NCBI GenBank assembly: GCA_017473775.1
Contig: JAFUJH010000060.1
Coordinates: 1-64,000, forward strand
DNA from: Ruminococcus sp.
GTDB lineage: Bacteria > Bacillota > Clostridia > Oscillospirales > Acutalibacteraceae
Length of the DNA: 64,000 bases
Direction: 5' to 3'
This document shows, in pieces, positions 43,977 to 52,105 of the stretch. The position numbers and the translations under genes were made by a program. Each line of letters begins with the position of its first letter. Positions within the stretch are counted from its first letter, which is position 1. Below the pieces are notes generated by a model that ran no database searches, was not told the origin of the DNA, and saw nothing but the letters and a program-made list of their open reading frames with translations.

Positions 43977-44368
43977 TATTTTACGGATGTTTTACTGTGT
44001 AAAATTTTGCAGAGGATGCTGATTGGAATACACAACAGTCCCCACAGCACACTGTACAAAAGGCAGACCTGACCCAGTATATTCATAGGCATACGGGAAT
44101 AATCCCAGACTCCCAAGCCAAAGCCAAGGTTTACAACACAGCCCACAGCGAATTCAAGGCTTGTTATTACAAGCGAGCCGAGAACACACCTCTCCGGCAT
44201 AGAAAGCTGCGGAAATCTGCCGTACAGCTTATACAGTGCAAGGAAGCAGGCACCGCCTGTGAGTATCATGGTCCAATGGGTACGCTGTCTCCAGATAAGC
44301 TCCACTGCACCATAAGCAATTCCCCCTGCAGAGAACAAAAGCAAATCCTTTCTCAAGGTTTTCAGCAT
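43964..44368 (-). CDS. small membrane protein of the PF06541-type (putative ABC-transporter type IV)
   Basis: A 134-residue protein with four predicted spans (about 8-24, 33-48, 60-82, 95-120). The pattern ILTGGACFLALYKL, SLEFAVGCVVNLGFGLGVWDYS and NILGQVCLLYSVLWGLLCI is that of the family labelled putative ABC-transporter type IV, common in gut Firmicutes and of unknown function. The start is ATG 44368, preceded by AGGTGATT; the frame runs open to 44599 but that part lies over the rbr end. No partner ATPase adjoins. Confidence 0.75.
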   Translation of the reverse strand: MLKTLRKDLLLFSAGGIAYGAVELIWRQRTHWTMILTGGACFLALYKLYGRFPQLSMPERCVLGSLVITSLEFAVGCVVNLGFGLGVWDYSRMPMNILGQVCLLYSVLWGLLCIPISILCKILHSKTSVKYKEA

Positions 44369-44423
44369 ATTAATCACCTGAGTATAGGATGCACATAATA
44401 ACGGTATTAATACACAGGAACAC

Positions 44424-44460
44424 AAAAAAGAGGTGCCGTAAATACAGCACCTCTGATTTT
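44424..44460 (-). terminator. terminator of rbr
   Basis: AGAGGTGC (44429-44436) pairs with GCACCTCT (44447-44454); TTTTTT follows on the minus strand. Confidence 0.9.
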
Positions 44461-44480
44461 TATTGTCAAGAAAAGATGGA

Positions 44481-45014
44481 TTAATAGTTCTCAGCCTTAA
44501 TCTTGAAGTGAGCCTGGGGATGGAAGCATACAGGGCAAATCTCAGGAGCCTCTGTACCGATAACGATGTGACCGCAGTTGCCACACTCCCAGATAACAAT
44601 AGAGCCCTTCTTGAAAACTTCGCCCTCTGTTACATTCTGGAGAAGCTTGCGATAACGCTCCTCGTGAGCCTTCTCGATAGCTGCTACGCCCTCGAACTGG
44701 TCAGCAATAGCGTCGAAGCCTTCTTCTCTTGCTTCTTTAGCAAAAGTAGCGTACATATCTGTCCACTCGTAGTTCTCACCCTCTGCAGCTGCTGCAAGGT
44801 TCTGAGCTGTAGTGCCGATACCCTCCAGATGCTTGAACCAGAGCTTTGCGTGCTCTTTCTCGTTGTTTGCTGTTTCCTCAAAAATCTGAGCAATCTGAAC
44901 ATAGCCCTCGGAACGCGCCTTGGAAGCAAAATATGTGTACTTGTTTCTTGCCTGAGACTCACCTGCAAAAGCTGCCTGAAGGTTAGCCTCGGTCTTTGAT
45001 CCTTTAAGATTCAT
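44481..45014 (-). CDS. rbr: rubrerythrin
   Basis: A non-haem diiron peroxidase that reduces H2O2 in anaerobes. The N-terminal ferritin-like four-helix domain (about 1-135) supplies the Glu/His ligands ([33 protein letters not shown]), and the C-terminal rubredoxin-like domain has CGNCGH and CPVC (about 143-162) for the electron-transfer iron. 177 residues. GAGGTG precedes the ATG at 45014. A perfect 11-1-11 palindrome at 45043-45065 just upstream looks like a PerR-type operator, which fits peroxide induction. Confidence 0.96.
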   Translation of the reverse strand: MNLKGSKTEANLQAAFAGESQARNKYTYFASKARSEGYVQIAQIFEETANNEKEHAKLWFKHLEGIGTTAQNLAAAAEGENYEWTDMYATFAKEAREEGFDAIADQFEGVAAIEKAHEERYRKLLQNVTEGEVFKKGSIVIWECGNCGHIVIGTEAPEICPVCFHPQAHFKIKAENY

Positions 45015-45042
45015 AATAGCACCTCTTTAATTTTATTTATTA

Positions 45043-45065
45043 AAAACAGTAATGATTACTGTTTT
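45043..45065. promoter_or_regulatory. PerR/Fur-type operator upstream of rbr
   Basis: Perfect palindrome AAAACAGTAAT-G-ATTACTGTTTT. Its core has the 7-1-7 form of PerR boxes (TTATAAT-N-ATTATAA) with partial base identity. It lies 29 bases before the rbr start. Confidence 0.6.
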
Positions 45066-45080
45066 GTTGATTTAATTATA

Positions 45081-45668
45081 TTACATAGATTTCAGTTTGT
45101 CAAGCACTTCTTCCTTAGAATACAAAGAATTTAACACATCAAGGAGGGCGTTGGCTGAAAGATATGTAGGAAGTCCCAACTCTGACATAAGCCTGCGTCT
45201 GAGCTCGGCAGAATTATCCCTGCCTGATAACCCTAACTCAAACATATCCGTCTTAGTCAAAGGAGATGTGCATTTAGTCTGAGTCCCCTGCCCTACATCT
45301 ACGCCGCTTTTTATGAGAGCTTCTCTGAGAATATCGGCACTCAATCCCTCAACGCCCAGATACCCCTCCTTGGAAGGAGCAGCCTTGCGTTTTTCTTTAC
45401 CTTTTATCTGTGGGATATAACAGTGTTTTATCTCTGAATCAGGAATTATACCTCGTAAGAAATTACGGATAACAAAGCCTGCGGAGTCACTGTCAGTCAT
45501 AATCACAATGCCTCTGTCCTGTGCGAGCCTGCGAATTAAACTCTGCTTTTCTTTATCCTTAAATACTCTGAAGCCGGATGTGGTGATTATGGGAGCATCA
45601 ATAAATTCACTGAGCCGCTGTTTGTCGTACTTGCCTTCTACAATGACAGCTTCTTTGATTTTAAGCAT
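45081..45668 (-). CDS. rnmV: ribonuclease M5
   Basis: Matures 5S rRNA at both ends. The 195-residue protein has the TOPRIM domain with catalytic Glu in IVEGKYDK (about 9-16) and the metal-binding MTDSDSAG (about 55-62); the C-terminal domain begins KKAAPSKEGYLGVEG-like (KRKAAPSKEGYLGVEG). The start is ATG 45668 with AAAGGGAG upstream; it overlaps the end of holA by 8 bases, indicating translational coupling. It is usually next to ksgA, which is not here. Confidence 0.95.
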   Translation of the reverse strand: MLKIKEAVIVEGKYDKQRLSEFIDAPIITTSGFRVFKDKEKQSLIRRLAQDRGIVIMTDSDSAGFVIRNFLRGIIPDSEIKHCYIPQIKGKEKRKAAPSKEGYLGVEGLSADILREALIKSGVDVGQGTQTKCTSPLTKTDMFELGLSGRDNSAELRRRLMSELGLPTYLSANALLDVLNSLYSKEEVLDKLKSM

Positions 45669-46755
45669 AATCAAGCTCCCTTTTTGCAATAAGCATCAGG
45701 TCTGCAATGAGCTTCTCCAGAGCGGCTTCCTCATTCATTGTTGTTGAGTTAAGCTTTGCGCTGAGGCTCACTATTGCGTCAAGACTCTCACGCAGGGCAT
45801 TGGTAGACAGCTTCTCTGCCTTTTTGGGAGCTTTATTAAGCACCCACGAACGATTTCCGTATTTGAAGAAATCTGCGGTATCCTTCATTATACCTCCTGA
45901 GGTAACAGTAACCCGCGCTCTGTACAAATCTACATAGGCAAATCCCAGAATACGGAGTATGTCCCGTACCTCCTCACGCTGAGCAAACAACTGATAAAGC
46001 TGAGTGTAGGCTTTGTCTGTATTGCCGTAGATTACATTATCTACCATATCAAAGACCTTTGCTTCCAGCTTTTTGATAACTGTAGCTTCCACCATCTCAA
46101 GAGTTATTTCGTCGCTTTCTCCTGCATAGGCACAAACCTTGTCAAGCTCCAGCCTCAATGCAGACAAATCTGTACCGCAATAATAGATAATCCTTGATGC
46201 AACAGGCAGTGACAGCTTCTTGCCTACCTTATCAGCCCATGTAGAAAGCTGATGCTCCAGTGCTGTAGCAGAACGCATATTAATCTCTGCAACTGCACCC
46301 ATACCCATTTTATCCACAGCAGTGCAGAAGGGCTTGAAGCGGCTTCGCTTCTTCTTATCATCTGAGTCTGATTTATCAGACGCCTTATCCTTTTGGGAAA
46401 GTGCAGTAAAACTGAAGATAACTACTGTTGAAAGCGGAACAGAACTTAGCACATCCATAAAGGAATCGTACTGCTCCTTGGAAAGCTTGTTCAAATCCAT
46501 ATCTGTTACAAGAACGCAATTGTAGTCTGCCATAAAAGGCACTGCACCGATTGCATCTGCAATAGATTGGATATCTGCATCAGATGAAAACTGATGGAAC
46601 GCAAACTCTGAAGGCTCTTTGCCTGCAACAGCTGTGACAAGCTCTTTGGTGTAAAACTTTACAAGATACTTCTCGTCACCGAATATTACATATATATTAT
46701 TGAATTTTTTTGATGATATATGCTTTTTGAAGCTTTTTTCATCAAGATAAGCCAT
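45661..46755 (-). CDS. holA: DNA polymerase III subunit delta
   Basis: Clamp-loader delta subunit that opens the sliding clamp. The 364 residues match HolA: N-terminal AAA+-like domain with YVIFGDEKYLVKFYTKEL (about 22-39), middle region VVIFSFTALSQKDK, and the C-terminal collar (about 215-364) with EEVRDILRILGFAYVDLYRAR. A Lys/Asp-rich insert (DKASDKSDSDDKKKRSRFK) lies near residues 125-145. It begins 10 bases after comEC, with which it is often paired in Firmicutes. Confidence 0.93.
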   Translation of the reverse strand: MAYLDEKSFKKHISSKKFNNIYVIFGDEKYLVKFYTKELVTAVAGKEPSEFAFHQFSSDADIQSIADAIGAVPFMADYNCVLVTDMDLNKLSKEQYDSFMDVLSSVPLSTVVIFSFTALSQKDKASDKSDSDDKKKRSRFKPFCTAVDKMGMGAVAEINMRSATALEHQLSTWADKVGKKLSLPVASRIIYYCGTDLSALRLELDKVCAYAGESDEITLEMVEATVIKKLEAKVFDMVDNVIYGNTDKAYTQLYQLFAQREEVRDILRILGFAYVDLYRARVTVTSGGIMKDTADFFKYGNRSWVLNKAPKKAEKLSTNALRESLDAIVSLSAKLNSTTMNEEAALEKLIADLMLIAKRELDYA

Positions 46756-46765
46756 AGCTACCTCA

Positions 46766-48934
46766 CTAATTAATCTTTATATCATAAACGATATCCATAC
46801 CTGTAATAATCTTATTCGCAATGGGAGCTGATATCTCTGCTGTTGCCAGAGACATATAATCATCACCGGGTATTATAAGTGTATCACAGCTCAGAAGTCC
46901 TATATTGTCAACAAATCTATGGGTTATGATAATATCGGGAGTTCTGTATTCTTGCTGAATACTGATGGCATCTGCTCCATCGGGCAGAATCAGGATGTCT
47001 GTATCCCCTGCTGTAATGTACTCATATACAACACCATCCGCAGGCATAAGCTCAACCTTCAGTTTATCCCAGAGATACAGGGTTTGTTCTGATGTGTATG
47101 TGCTAACTTCTGCCGAAGTATAAGTACTGTTATTATCATACAGCAAAACTCTTTCATAGTCAAACTCATTCATCAGATTTTCTGCATAAAGGAAAGAATT
47201 TTCCTCAGATGTAGACACAAGTACATTCCTGCCCTGTGATGAAAGGTCTTGTATCACTTCTTCAAGCACATATCCACTCCATTTACTGCCGCCACAACTG
47301 AGCACAGCATAGCCGTCTGTGCTCTCGGCAACTACAGACAAAGCAGTGCCTGTATCAGGTATATGTAAAGTTATGACAGACTCACGGCTCAGATTATACG
47401 CAAAGGCACTCCACAGCAAAATCAGCAGTGAGAACGCCACTGTTATTCTATAACCTGCTTTGCTGTCAATAAGAAGTGCTACAGCAATCAGAAAGAGAGT
47501 TACTGCCAGCCAGATATAAAAATATATCTTATCCGTATTTATATATGCGAAGGGAAGCTTTGACAGAGAAGAACATATAAATATCAGGTACTCATAATAC
47601 AGATTCACCACAAAACCGAAGATATCACTTAGCAGAGGCAGGAATTCTATATGATGCAAAAGTGCACACAAGGCGGCACATATAATCACAATTGTAAGGA
47701 ACGGCACCGTCAGCAGGTTTGCAACAACAGATACAAGAGAAAAACCACCAAAGAAAATAATAGAAATGGGCAGTGTCCAGACAGTGGCACATACACTGCA
47801 GACTACAGAATAAACTATGGTATCTGTAACAAATCTGACTACGCTAAACTGCATTATCCACAGGTTATCAACTCTGAGCTTTACAGGAGCAGAGAGTTTA
47901 TCGCTCCACACCACAATACCTATAGTTGCAAAGAAGGACAGGAGCATTCCTATATCACCCACTGCATACGGGTTAGGCAGAAGTATAAGAAGTGCCGCCG
48001 CACCGATAGAATTAAGTGAGTCACTGCGTCTGGATACAAGGTTACCGATATTGAAAATAATCAGCATAACCGCTGAGCGAATAACAGGAATACCAAAACC
48101 TGTCAGAAGTGCAAAACTCAGAATTGCAAGTACTGTCAGAAATGTATACACATACTTGTTACGAAACATTGCTCTGAAGATTTTTTTGAAAACAGCCGCA
48201 ATTATGGACAGGTGCAGTCCTGATACTACTGATATATGAGAAAGTCCGCACAGACGCAGAAGGTCTGTGACCTCATCGGATATAGCGTGCTTATCCCCGA
48301 GAAGCACAGCAGAAGCAAAGCTTGCTGTATCATAAGGCAGCTCCATATACAAGGATGTCCTAAGATAGCTTCTGAGGCGGATGATATGATACATCAAAGG
48401 CTTTTTATCAGGAGTTGTGACCTCTACTACTGCATCCTCATCGGGCAAGTGGCACCTTAAAAACAAACGCTTGGACATCTCGCCGCTATATACGCACTGA
48501 GTAAGCTCACCCTCAAAACACACCTCGTCATAAGGTTCTGAAAATATATGCTCACGGGAATACAGCAACAAACCTGTATTGACCTGCTCGCCGCCTATAG
48601 TACTTACATCCAGCTCATAGCAATAATATTTGCCTTGCATATATACTTCCTTTTTCTGCACTGCTGTAACCTGACAGGTCTTGCCCTCATATGTCTGTTG
48701 CAGAGGCTGTACATACAGGTGGGTATAACCCATAAACAACATTACACAAACAGCAATAGTAGCAAAAGCAAGCGGCAGGGTGCCCTCCTTCCTCACTGAG
48801 GGCACAAGCATTGACACAACAAACAAGACAAGCGAGACAATACCAGCTATAAATACGACAGACTCCTCAAAATAAAAACAGGCTGTCAGTGCACAAAGAC
48901 AAGTAATGCCTGTGAGTCCCAACAGCCGTTTCAT
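46766..48934 (-). CDS. comEC: ComEC/Rec2-type DNA uptake channel with degenerate C-terminal domain
   Basis: ComEC carries transforming DNA across the membrane. The 722 residues have the N-terminal OB-like DUF4131 region (about 55-180), the Competence domain with GLSHISVVSGLHLSIIAAVF (about 235-254) and many spans to about 500. The C-terminal metallo-beta-lactamase-like domain (about 525-722) keeps the overall layout (ITLHIPDTGTALSVVAE, then VLVSTSEENSF) but lacks the HxHxDH metal ligands usual at the second block. ATG 48934 follows AAGGATTG. Operon: phosphoribosyltransferase, comEC, holA, rnmV. No comEA gene is seen here. Confidence 0.88.
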   Translation of the reverse strand: MKRLLGLTGITCLCALTACFYFEESVVFIAGIVSLVLFVVSMLVPSVRKEGTLPLAFATIAVCVMLFMGYTHLYVQPLQQTYEGKTCQVTAVQKKEVYMQGKYYCYELDVSTIGGEQVNTGLLLYSREHIFSEPYDEVCFEGELTQCVYSGEMSKRLFLRCHLPDEDAVVEVTTPDKKPLMYHIIRLRSYLRTSLYMELPYDTASFASAVLLGDKHAISDEVTDLLRLCGLSHISVVSGLHLSIIAAVFKKIFRAMFRNKYVYTFLTVLAILSFALLTGFGIPVIRSAVMLIIFNIGNLVSRRSDSLNSIGAAALLILLPNPYAVGDIGMLLSFFATIGIVVWSDKLSAPVKLRVDNLWIMQFSVVRFVTDTIVYSVVCSVCATVWTLPISIIFFGGFSLVSVVANLLTVPFLTIVIICAALCALLHHIEFLPLLSDIFGFVVNLYYEYLIFICSSLSKLPFAYINTDKIYFYIWLAVTLFLIAVALLIDSKAGYRITVAFSLLILLWSAFAYNLSRESVITLHIPDTGTALSVVAESTDGYAVLSCGGSKWSGYVLEEVIQDLSSQGRNVLVSTSEENSFLYAENLMNEFDYERVLLYDNNSTYTSAEVSTYTSEQTLYLWDKLKVELMPADGVVYEYITAGDTDILILPDGADAISIQQEYRTPDIIITHRFVDNIGLLSCDTLIIPGDDYMSLATAEISAPIANKIITGMDIVYDIKIN

Positions 48935-48971
48935 AAAAATCAATCCTTAATATTATCTGATATGCATAGCA

Positions 48972-49511
48972 TTATTTAAAGAACAAAGGAAGCTTCTCAA
49001 GGAAAACAATATCCTCTCTGTCTGCGGCGTCACCCTCTGCAAGGATAGCCGCCTTGCCAACCACAATACCGCCGGAAGCCTCTACAAGCTGTTCCATCGC
49101 CTTGAGGCTCTCGCCTGTGGAGATAACATCATCAAGAATAAGTACACGCTTACCGCGGATAGCCTTGACCTCAGTCTGTCCAAGGTGTAGTGTCTGCTGA
49201 GAAGCAGTGGTGATAGACTTAACGGTAACGCTGACGGGATTCCTCATATAAACCTTGAGTCCCTTGCGTGCTACCACATACTGACCGCAACCCTGACGGG
49301 CAAACTCATATGCAAGAGGAATAGACTTAGCCTCTGCAGTGAGCACAACATCGTGTTCAGGGCAAGCCTTCAGCAGTTCAGTTGCCGCTTTCTCTGTAAT
49401 CTCTACATCATTAAAAAGAATAAATGCGGCAATGTCAAGGTGCTCGTTTACAGCGAACATCTCAAGCTCACGCTCACAGCCTGCAATTGTCATTTTATAA
49501 GTAGTGCTCAT
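48972..49511 (-). CDS. phosphoribosyltransferase-family protein (adenine PRT-like)
   Basis: A 179-residue type I phosphoribosyltransferase. The PRPP-binding motif VLILDDVISTGESLKAM is at about 120-136; the hood is TAEAKSIPLAYEFARQ. It resembles adenine phosphoribosyltransferase but the N-terminal half is atypical, and related proteins act as xanthine PRT or purine regulators, so the base is not certain. ATG at 49511 follows GGGGGAT. It precedes comEC by 37 bases and follows the HIT gene. Confidence 0.8.
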   Translation of the reverse strand: MSTTYKMTIAGCERELEMFAVNEHLDIAAFILFNDVEITEKAATELLKACPEHDVVLTAEAKSIPLAYEFARQGCGQYVVARKGLKVYMRNPVSVTVKSITTASQQTLHLGQTEVKAIRGKRVLILDDVISTGESLKAMEQLVEASGGIVVGKAAILAEGDAADREDIVFLEKLPLFFK

Positions 49512-49527
49512 ATTATCCCCCTATAAA

Positions 49528-49869
49528 TCAACAAATCTTTTCGGTTAATTTGGTACCGCCAACAAGATGGAAGTGAATGTGACGCACTGTCTGTGCTCCA
49601 TCCTCGCCGCAGTTGTTGACAATGCGGTATCCGTTAGTAAGTCCTTTGATGCGTGCAATCTCAGGAATCTTTGAAAAGATATATGCAATGATACCACTGT
49701 TCTCTTCTGTGATATCATCAGCACAGGTGAGCAAGTGGTCTTTAGGAATAATAACAACATGAACAGGTGCACAGGGATTTATGTCCTCAAAAGCAAGGAT
49801 TTTATCGTCCTCGTAAACCTTTGTTGAAGGAATGTCGCCGTTTATAATTTTGCAAAAAATACAATCCAT
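49528..49869 (-). CDS. HIT-family (HinT-like) nucleotide hydrolase
   Basis: A 113-residue histidine-triad protein, probably a purine nucleoside phosphoramidase. The HIT motif is HIHFHLV (about 96-102) preceded by GEDGAQTV; the N-terminal CIFCKIINGDIPS holds two zinc-type Cys. ATG 49869 follows GGAG; the longer frame to 49944 runs through the promoter. A near-perfect promoter (TTGACT-17-TACAAT) lies at 49903-49931. The phosphoribosyltransferase gene follows after 16 bases. Confidence 0.93.
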   Translation of the reverse strand: MDCIFCKIINGDIPSTKVYEDDKILAFEDINPCAPVHVVIIPKDHLLTCADDITEENSGIIAYIFSKIPEIARIKGLTNGYRIVNNCGEDGAQTVRHIHFHLVGGTKLTEKIC

Positions 49870-49902
49870 TGTAAAAACTCCTTTGATATAAGTTATACAT
49901 AA

Positions 49903-49931
49903 ATTGTAAAACCTTTTGAGTCGGTAGTCAA
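49903..49931 (-). promoter_or_regulatory. sigma-A promoter of the HIT-PRT(-comEC-holA-rnmV) transcript
   Basis: Minus-strand TTGACT (49926-49931), 17-base spacer, TACAAT (49903-49908). No terminator was seen until rnmV, so it may drive five genes. Confidence 0.82.
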
Positions 49932-49945
49932 GGTTTTTCCACATA

Positions 49946-49973
49946 AAAATGCACCTTCTGCAAAAGAAGGTGC
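49946..49973 (-). terminator. terminator after plsY
   Basis: GCACCTTCT (49951-49959) pairs with AGAAGGTGC (49965-49973); ATTTTTAT follows on the minus strand. Confidence 0.82.
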
Positions 49974-50003
49974 TATTTTATCAGATATAGCCTGCTTAAA
50001 GCA

Positions 50004-50738
50004 TCAGGCTTTTTTTGCTTTGATTTTCTTTTCTTCACCGCGGATAAGGCGCTTGATGTTATCTCTGTGCATTATAGCAACGAACAGACCAATGAAGAAC
50101 ATAATCACAGTTGTGACGATTACATAGTTGAGTCTGATTGGAACATCAGTACCGATTGAAGGCTTGTACACAAAGAAGAATGTGATTACAAAATTCCACA
50201 CAACAATTGCAATAGTACAAGCAAGAGATGCTACAGAGATAATCTTTGTAGAAAGGAAGAACGCAAACCACACTGCCAAAGTCAGCACAAGCATCCAGGG
50301 CATCGGATTAAGAACAAGCAGAATTCCTGCCATTGTGGTAATACCCTTGCCTCCTCTAAATCCGAAGAACACAGGGAAGCTGTGACCTAATACACAGAAC
50401 ACACCTGCAAGGTACTTTCCGTATGCGTTGAACTCAAACCTCAGTCCCTCTGAAAGAGCTTCAATACCTGCATTATCAAAGGGCATATTGAATATCCACA
50501 TTGTAATAAGCACAGCGATAATGCCTTTGAGGCAATCAAAAACAAAGGTGAATATGGCAGGGACCACGCCAACGCTACGCAACACATTAGTAAAGCCTGC
50601 GTTACCAGAGCCCATTTCTCTTACATCCTTCTTGCTTGAAAGCTTTGTGAATATTACAGCAAAGCTGAAACTGCCAAGAAGATATGAGATAAGTGCGCAC
50701 AAAAGAATTCTCCACCAATAAATTGTAATAAACTGCAT
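50004..50738 (-). CDS. plsY: glycerol-3-phosphate acyltransferase PlsY
   Basis: Membrane enzyme that transfers the acyl group from acyl-phosphate to glycerol-3-phosphate, the first step of phospholipid synthesis. The 244 residues have the three motifs: LGSFSFAVIFTK and GSGNAGFTNVLR (about 42-54), VLGHSFPVFFGFRGGKGI (about 117-134) and the later AxxS-type span. The FakA product, acyl-phosphate, is its substrate in related bacteria. Its ATG shares an A with the der stop (TAATG), so the two genes are translationally coupled. Lys-rich C-terminus. Confidence 0.95.
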   Translation of the reverse strand: MQFITIYWWRILLCALISYLLGSFSFAVIFTKLSSKKDVREMGSGNAGFTNVLRSVGVVPAIFTFVFDCLKGIIAVLITMWIFNMPFDNAGIEALSEGLRFEFNAYGKYLAGVFCVLGHSFPVFFGFRGGKGITTMAGILLVLNPMPWMLVLTLAVWFAFFLSTKIISVASLACTIAIVVWNFVITFFFVYKPSIGTDVPIRLNYVIVTTVIMFFIGLFVAIMHRDNIKRLIRGEEKKIKAKKA

Positions 50739-52063
50739 TAATCCTTGTCTCCTCTCTCACGGACTACGATACGGATAGGAGTACCCTCCAGACCAAAGGT
50801 CTCTCTGATTCTGTTCTCCAGATAACGCTGATACGAAAAATGGAACAGCTCGGCGTTATTGCAGAAGAATACGAATGTGGGAGGCTTGGTGCTGGGCTGG
50901 GTCATATAGTAAATCTTCAGTCGTCTGCCCTTATCTGAGGGAGGCTGAACACGAACAGTAGCCTCAGCAAGAAGCTCGTTAAGGACACCTGTCTTGATAC
51001 GCATAGCATTAGTGTTTGCCACATACTTGATAAGCTCAAAGAGTCGGTCAATACGCTGTCCTGTCTTGGCTGAAATAAAGAGTGTAGGTGCATAGGACAT
51101 AAAGCCGAAATCCAGGTCAAGCTGCTTTCTGAACTCGCTCATTGTCTTGTCGTCCTTCTCGATAGCGTCCCATTTATTGACGCAGATTATACATCCCTTG
51201 CCTGCCTCATGTGCCATACCGGCAATCTTGGTATCCTGCTCGGTGGGGCCCTCCTCAGCATCAATCATAATAACACAGACATCACATCGTTCGATAGCCA
51301 TTTTTGCACGGATGATGCTGTATTTTTCGATAGCGTTGTCTACTTTATTCTTACGGCGGATACCTGCTGTATCAATGAATATAAACTCACCGTGAGAATT
51401 TGAAACCTTGGAGTCGATGCTGTCACGAGTAGTACCTGCAATGTTGGAAACAATGCTTCGCTCCTGACCTGTGACTCTGTTTACCAGTGAGGATTTACCT
51501 ACATTAGGCTTGCCGATAATGGCAACAGAGATAACCTCGGAATCTGTATCCTCGTAGTCGCTCTCAGGGATAAGGTCAAACACTGCATCAAGCAGGTCGC
51601 CTGTACCGTGGCCGTGTACAGAGGATACCTGTATGGGCTCACCGAGACCTAAGTTGTAAAACTCGTAGAAATCAGGGTCAGGCTCACCTATACGGTCACA
51701 CTTGTTGACACAGAGGACAACGGGCTTGCCGCTTTTCTGGAGCATCTGGGCAACCTCGGCATCTGTTGCTACAAGACCTGAGCGGACATCTGTCACAAGA
51801 ATTGTAACATCTGCTGTCTCGATTGCAAGCTGTGCCTGGCGTCTCATCTGAGAGAGGATGATATCATCGGAATAAGGCTCGATACCGCCTGTATCTATAA
51901 GAGTTGCGTGTCTGCCCAGCCATTCAACTTCACCATAGATTCTGTCACGGGTTACACCGGGTGTATCGTCAACAATAGAAATACGCTGACCTGTAAGCTT
52001 ATTGAACAGGGTTGACTTGCCGACATTAGGTCTGCCGACAATAGCAATTACGGGCTTTGCCAT
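50738..52063 (-). CDS. der: ribosome-assembly GTPase Der (EngA)
   Basis: Double GTPase needed for 50S maturation. Two G domains are present, with P-loops GRPNVGKS (about 8-15) and GKPNVGKS (about 180-187), each with a DTGG/DTAG and NKxD motif (NKCD, NKWD), then the C-terminal KH-like domain. 441 residues. ATG 52063 is chosen since GGAGAGTGG precedes it; a GTG nine bases upstream lies in that site. It follows the DUF512 gene by 42 bases and overlaps plsY, an arrangement common in Clostridia. Confidence 0.97.
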   Translation of the reverse strand: MAKPVIAIVGRPNVGKSTLFNKLTGQRISIVDDTPGVTRDRIYGEVEWLGRHATLIDTGGIEPYSDDIILSQMRRQAQLAIETADVTILVTDVRSGLVATDAEVAQMLQKSGKPVVLCVNKCDRIGEPDPDFYEFYNLGLGEPIQVSSVHGHGTGDLLDAVFDLIPESDYEDTDSEVISVAIIGKPNVGKSSLVNRVTGQERSIVSNIAGTTRDSIDSKVSNSHGEFIFIDTAGIRRKNKVDNAIEKYSIIRAKMAIERCDVCVIMIDAEEGPTEQDTKIAGMAHEAGKGCIICVNKWDAIEKDDKTMSEFRKQLDLDFGFMSYAPTLFISAKTGQRIDRLFELIKYVANTNAMRIKTGVLNELLAEATVRVQPPSDKGRRLKIYYMTQPSTKPPTFVFFCNNAELFHFSYQRYLENRIRETFGLEGTPIRIVVRERGDKD

Positions 52064-52105
52064 ATTTCCCACTCTCCTTTCTTTATATAAAATGAAATTG
52101 TTTTC

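Noticed and set aside
44369..44599. N-terminal extension of the small PF06541-type protein
   Set aside because: The open frame continues but overlaps the rbr terminator and coding end; the AGGTGATT-ATG at 44368 is the better start.
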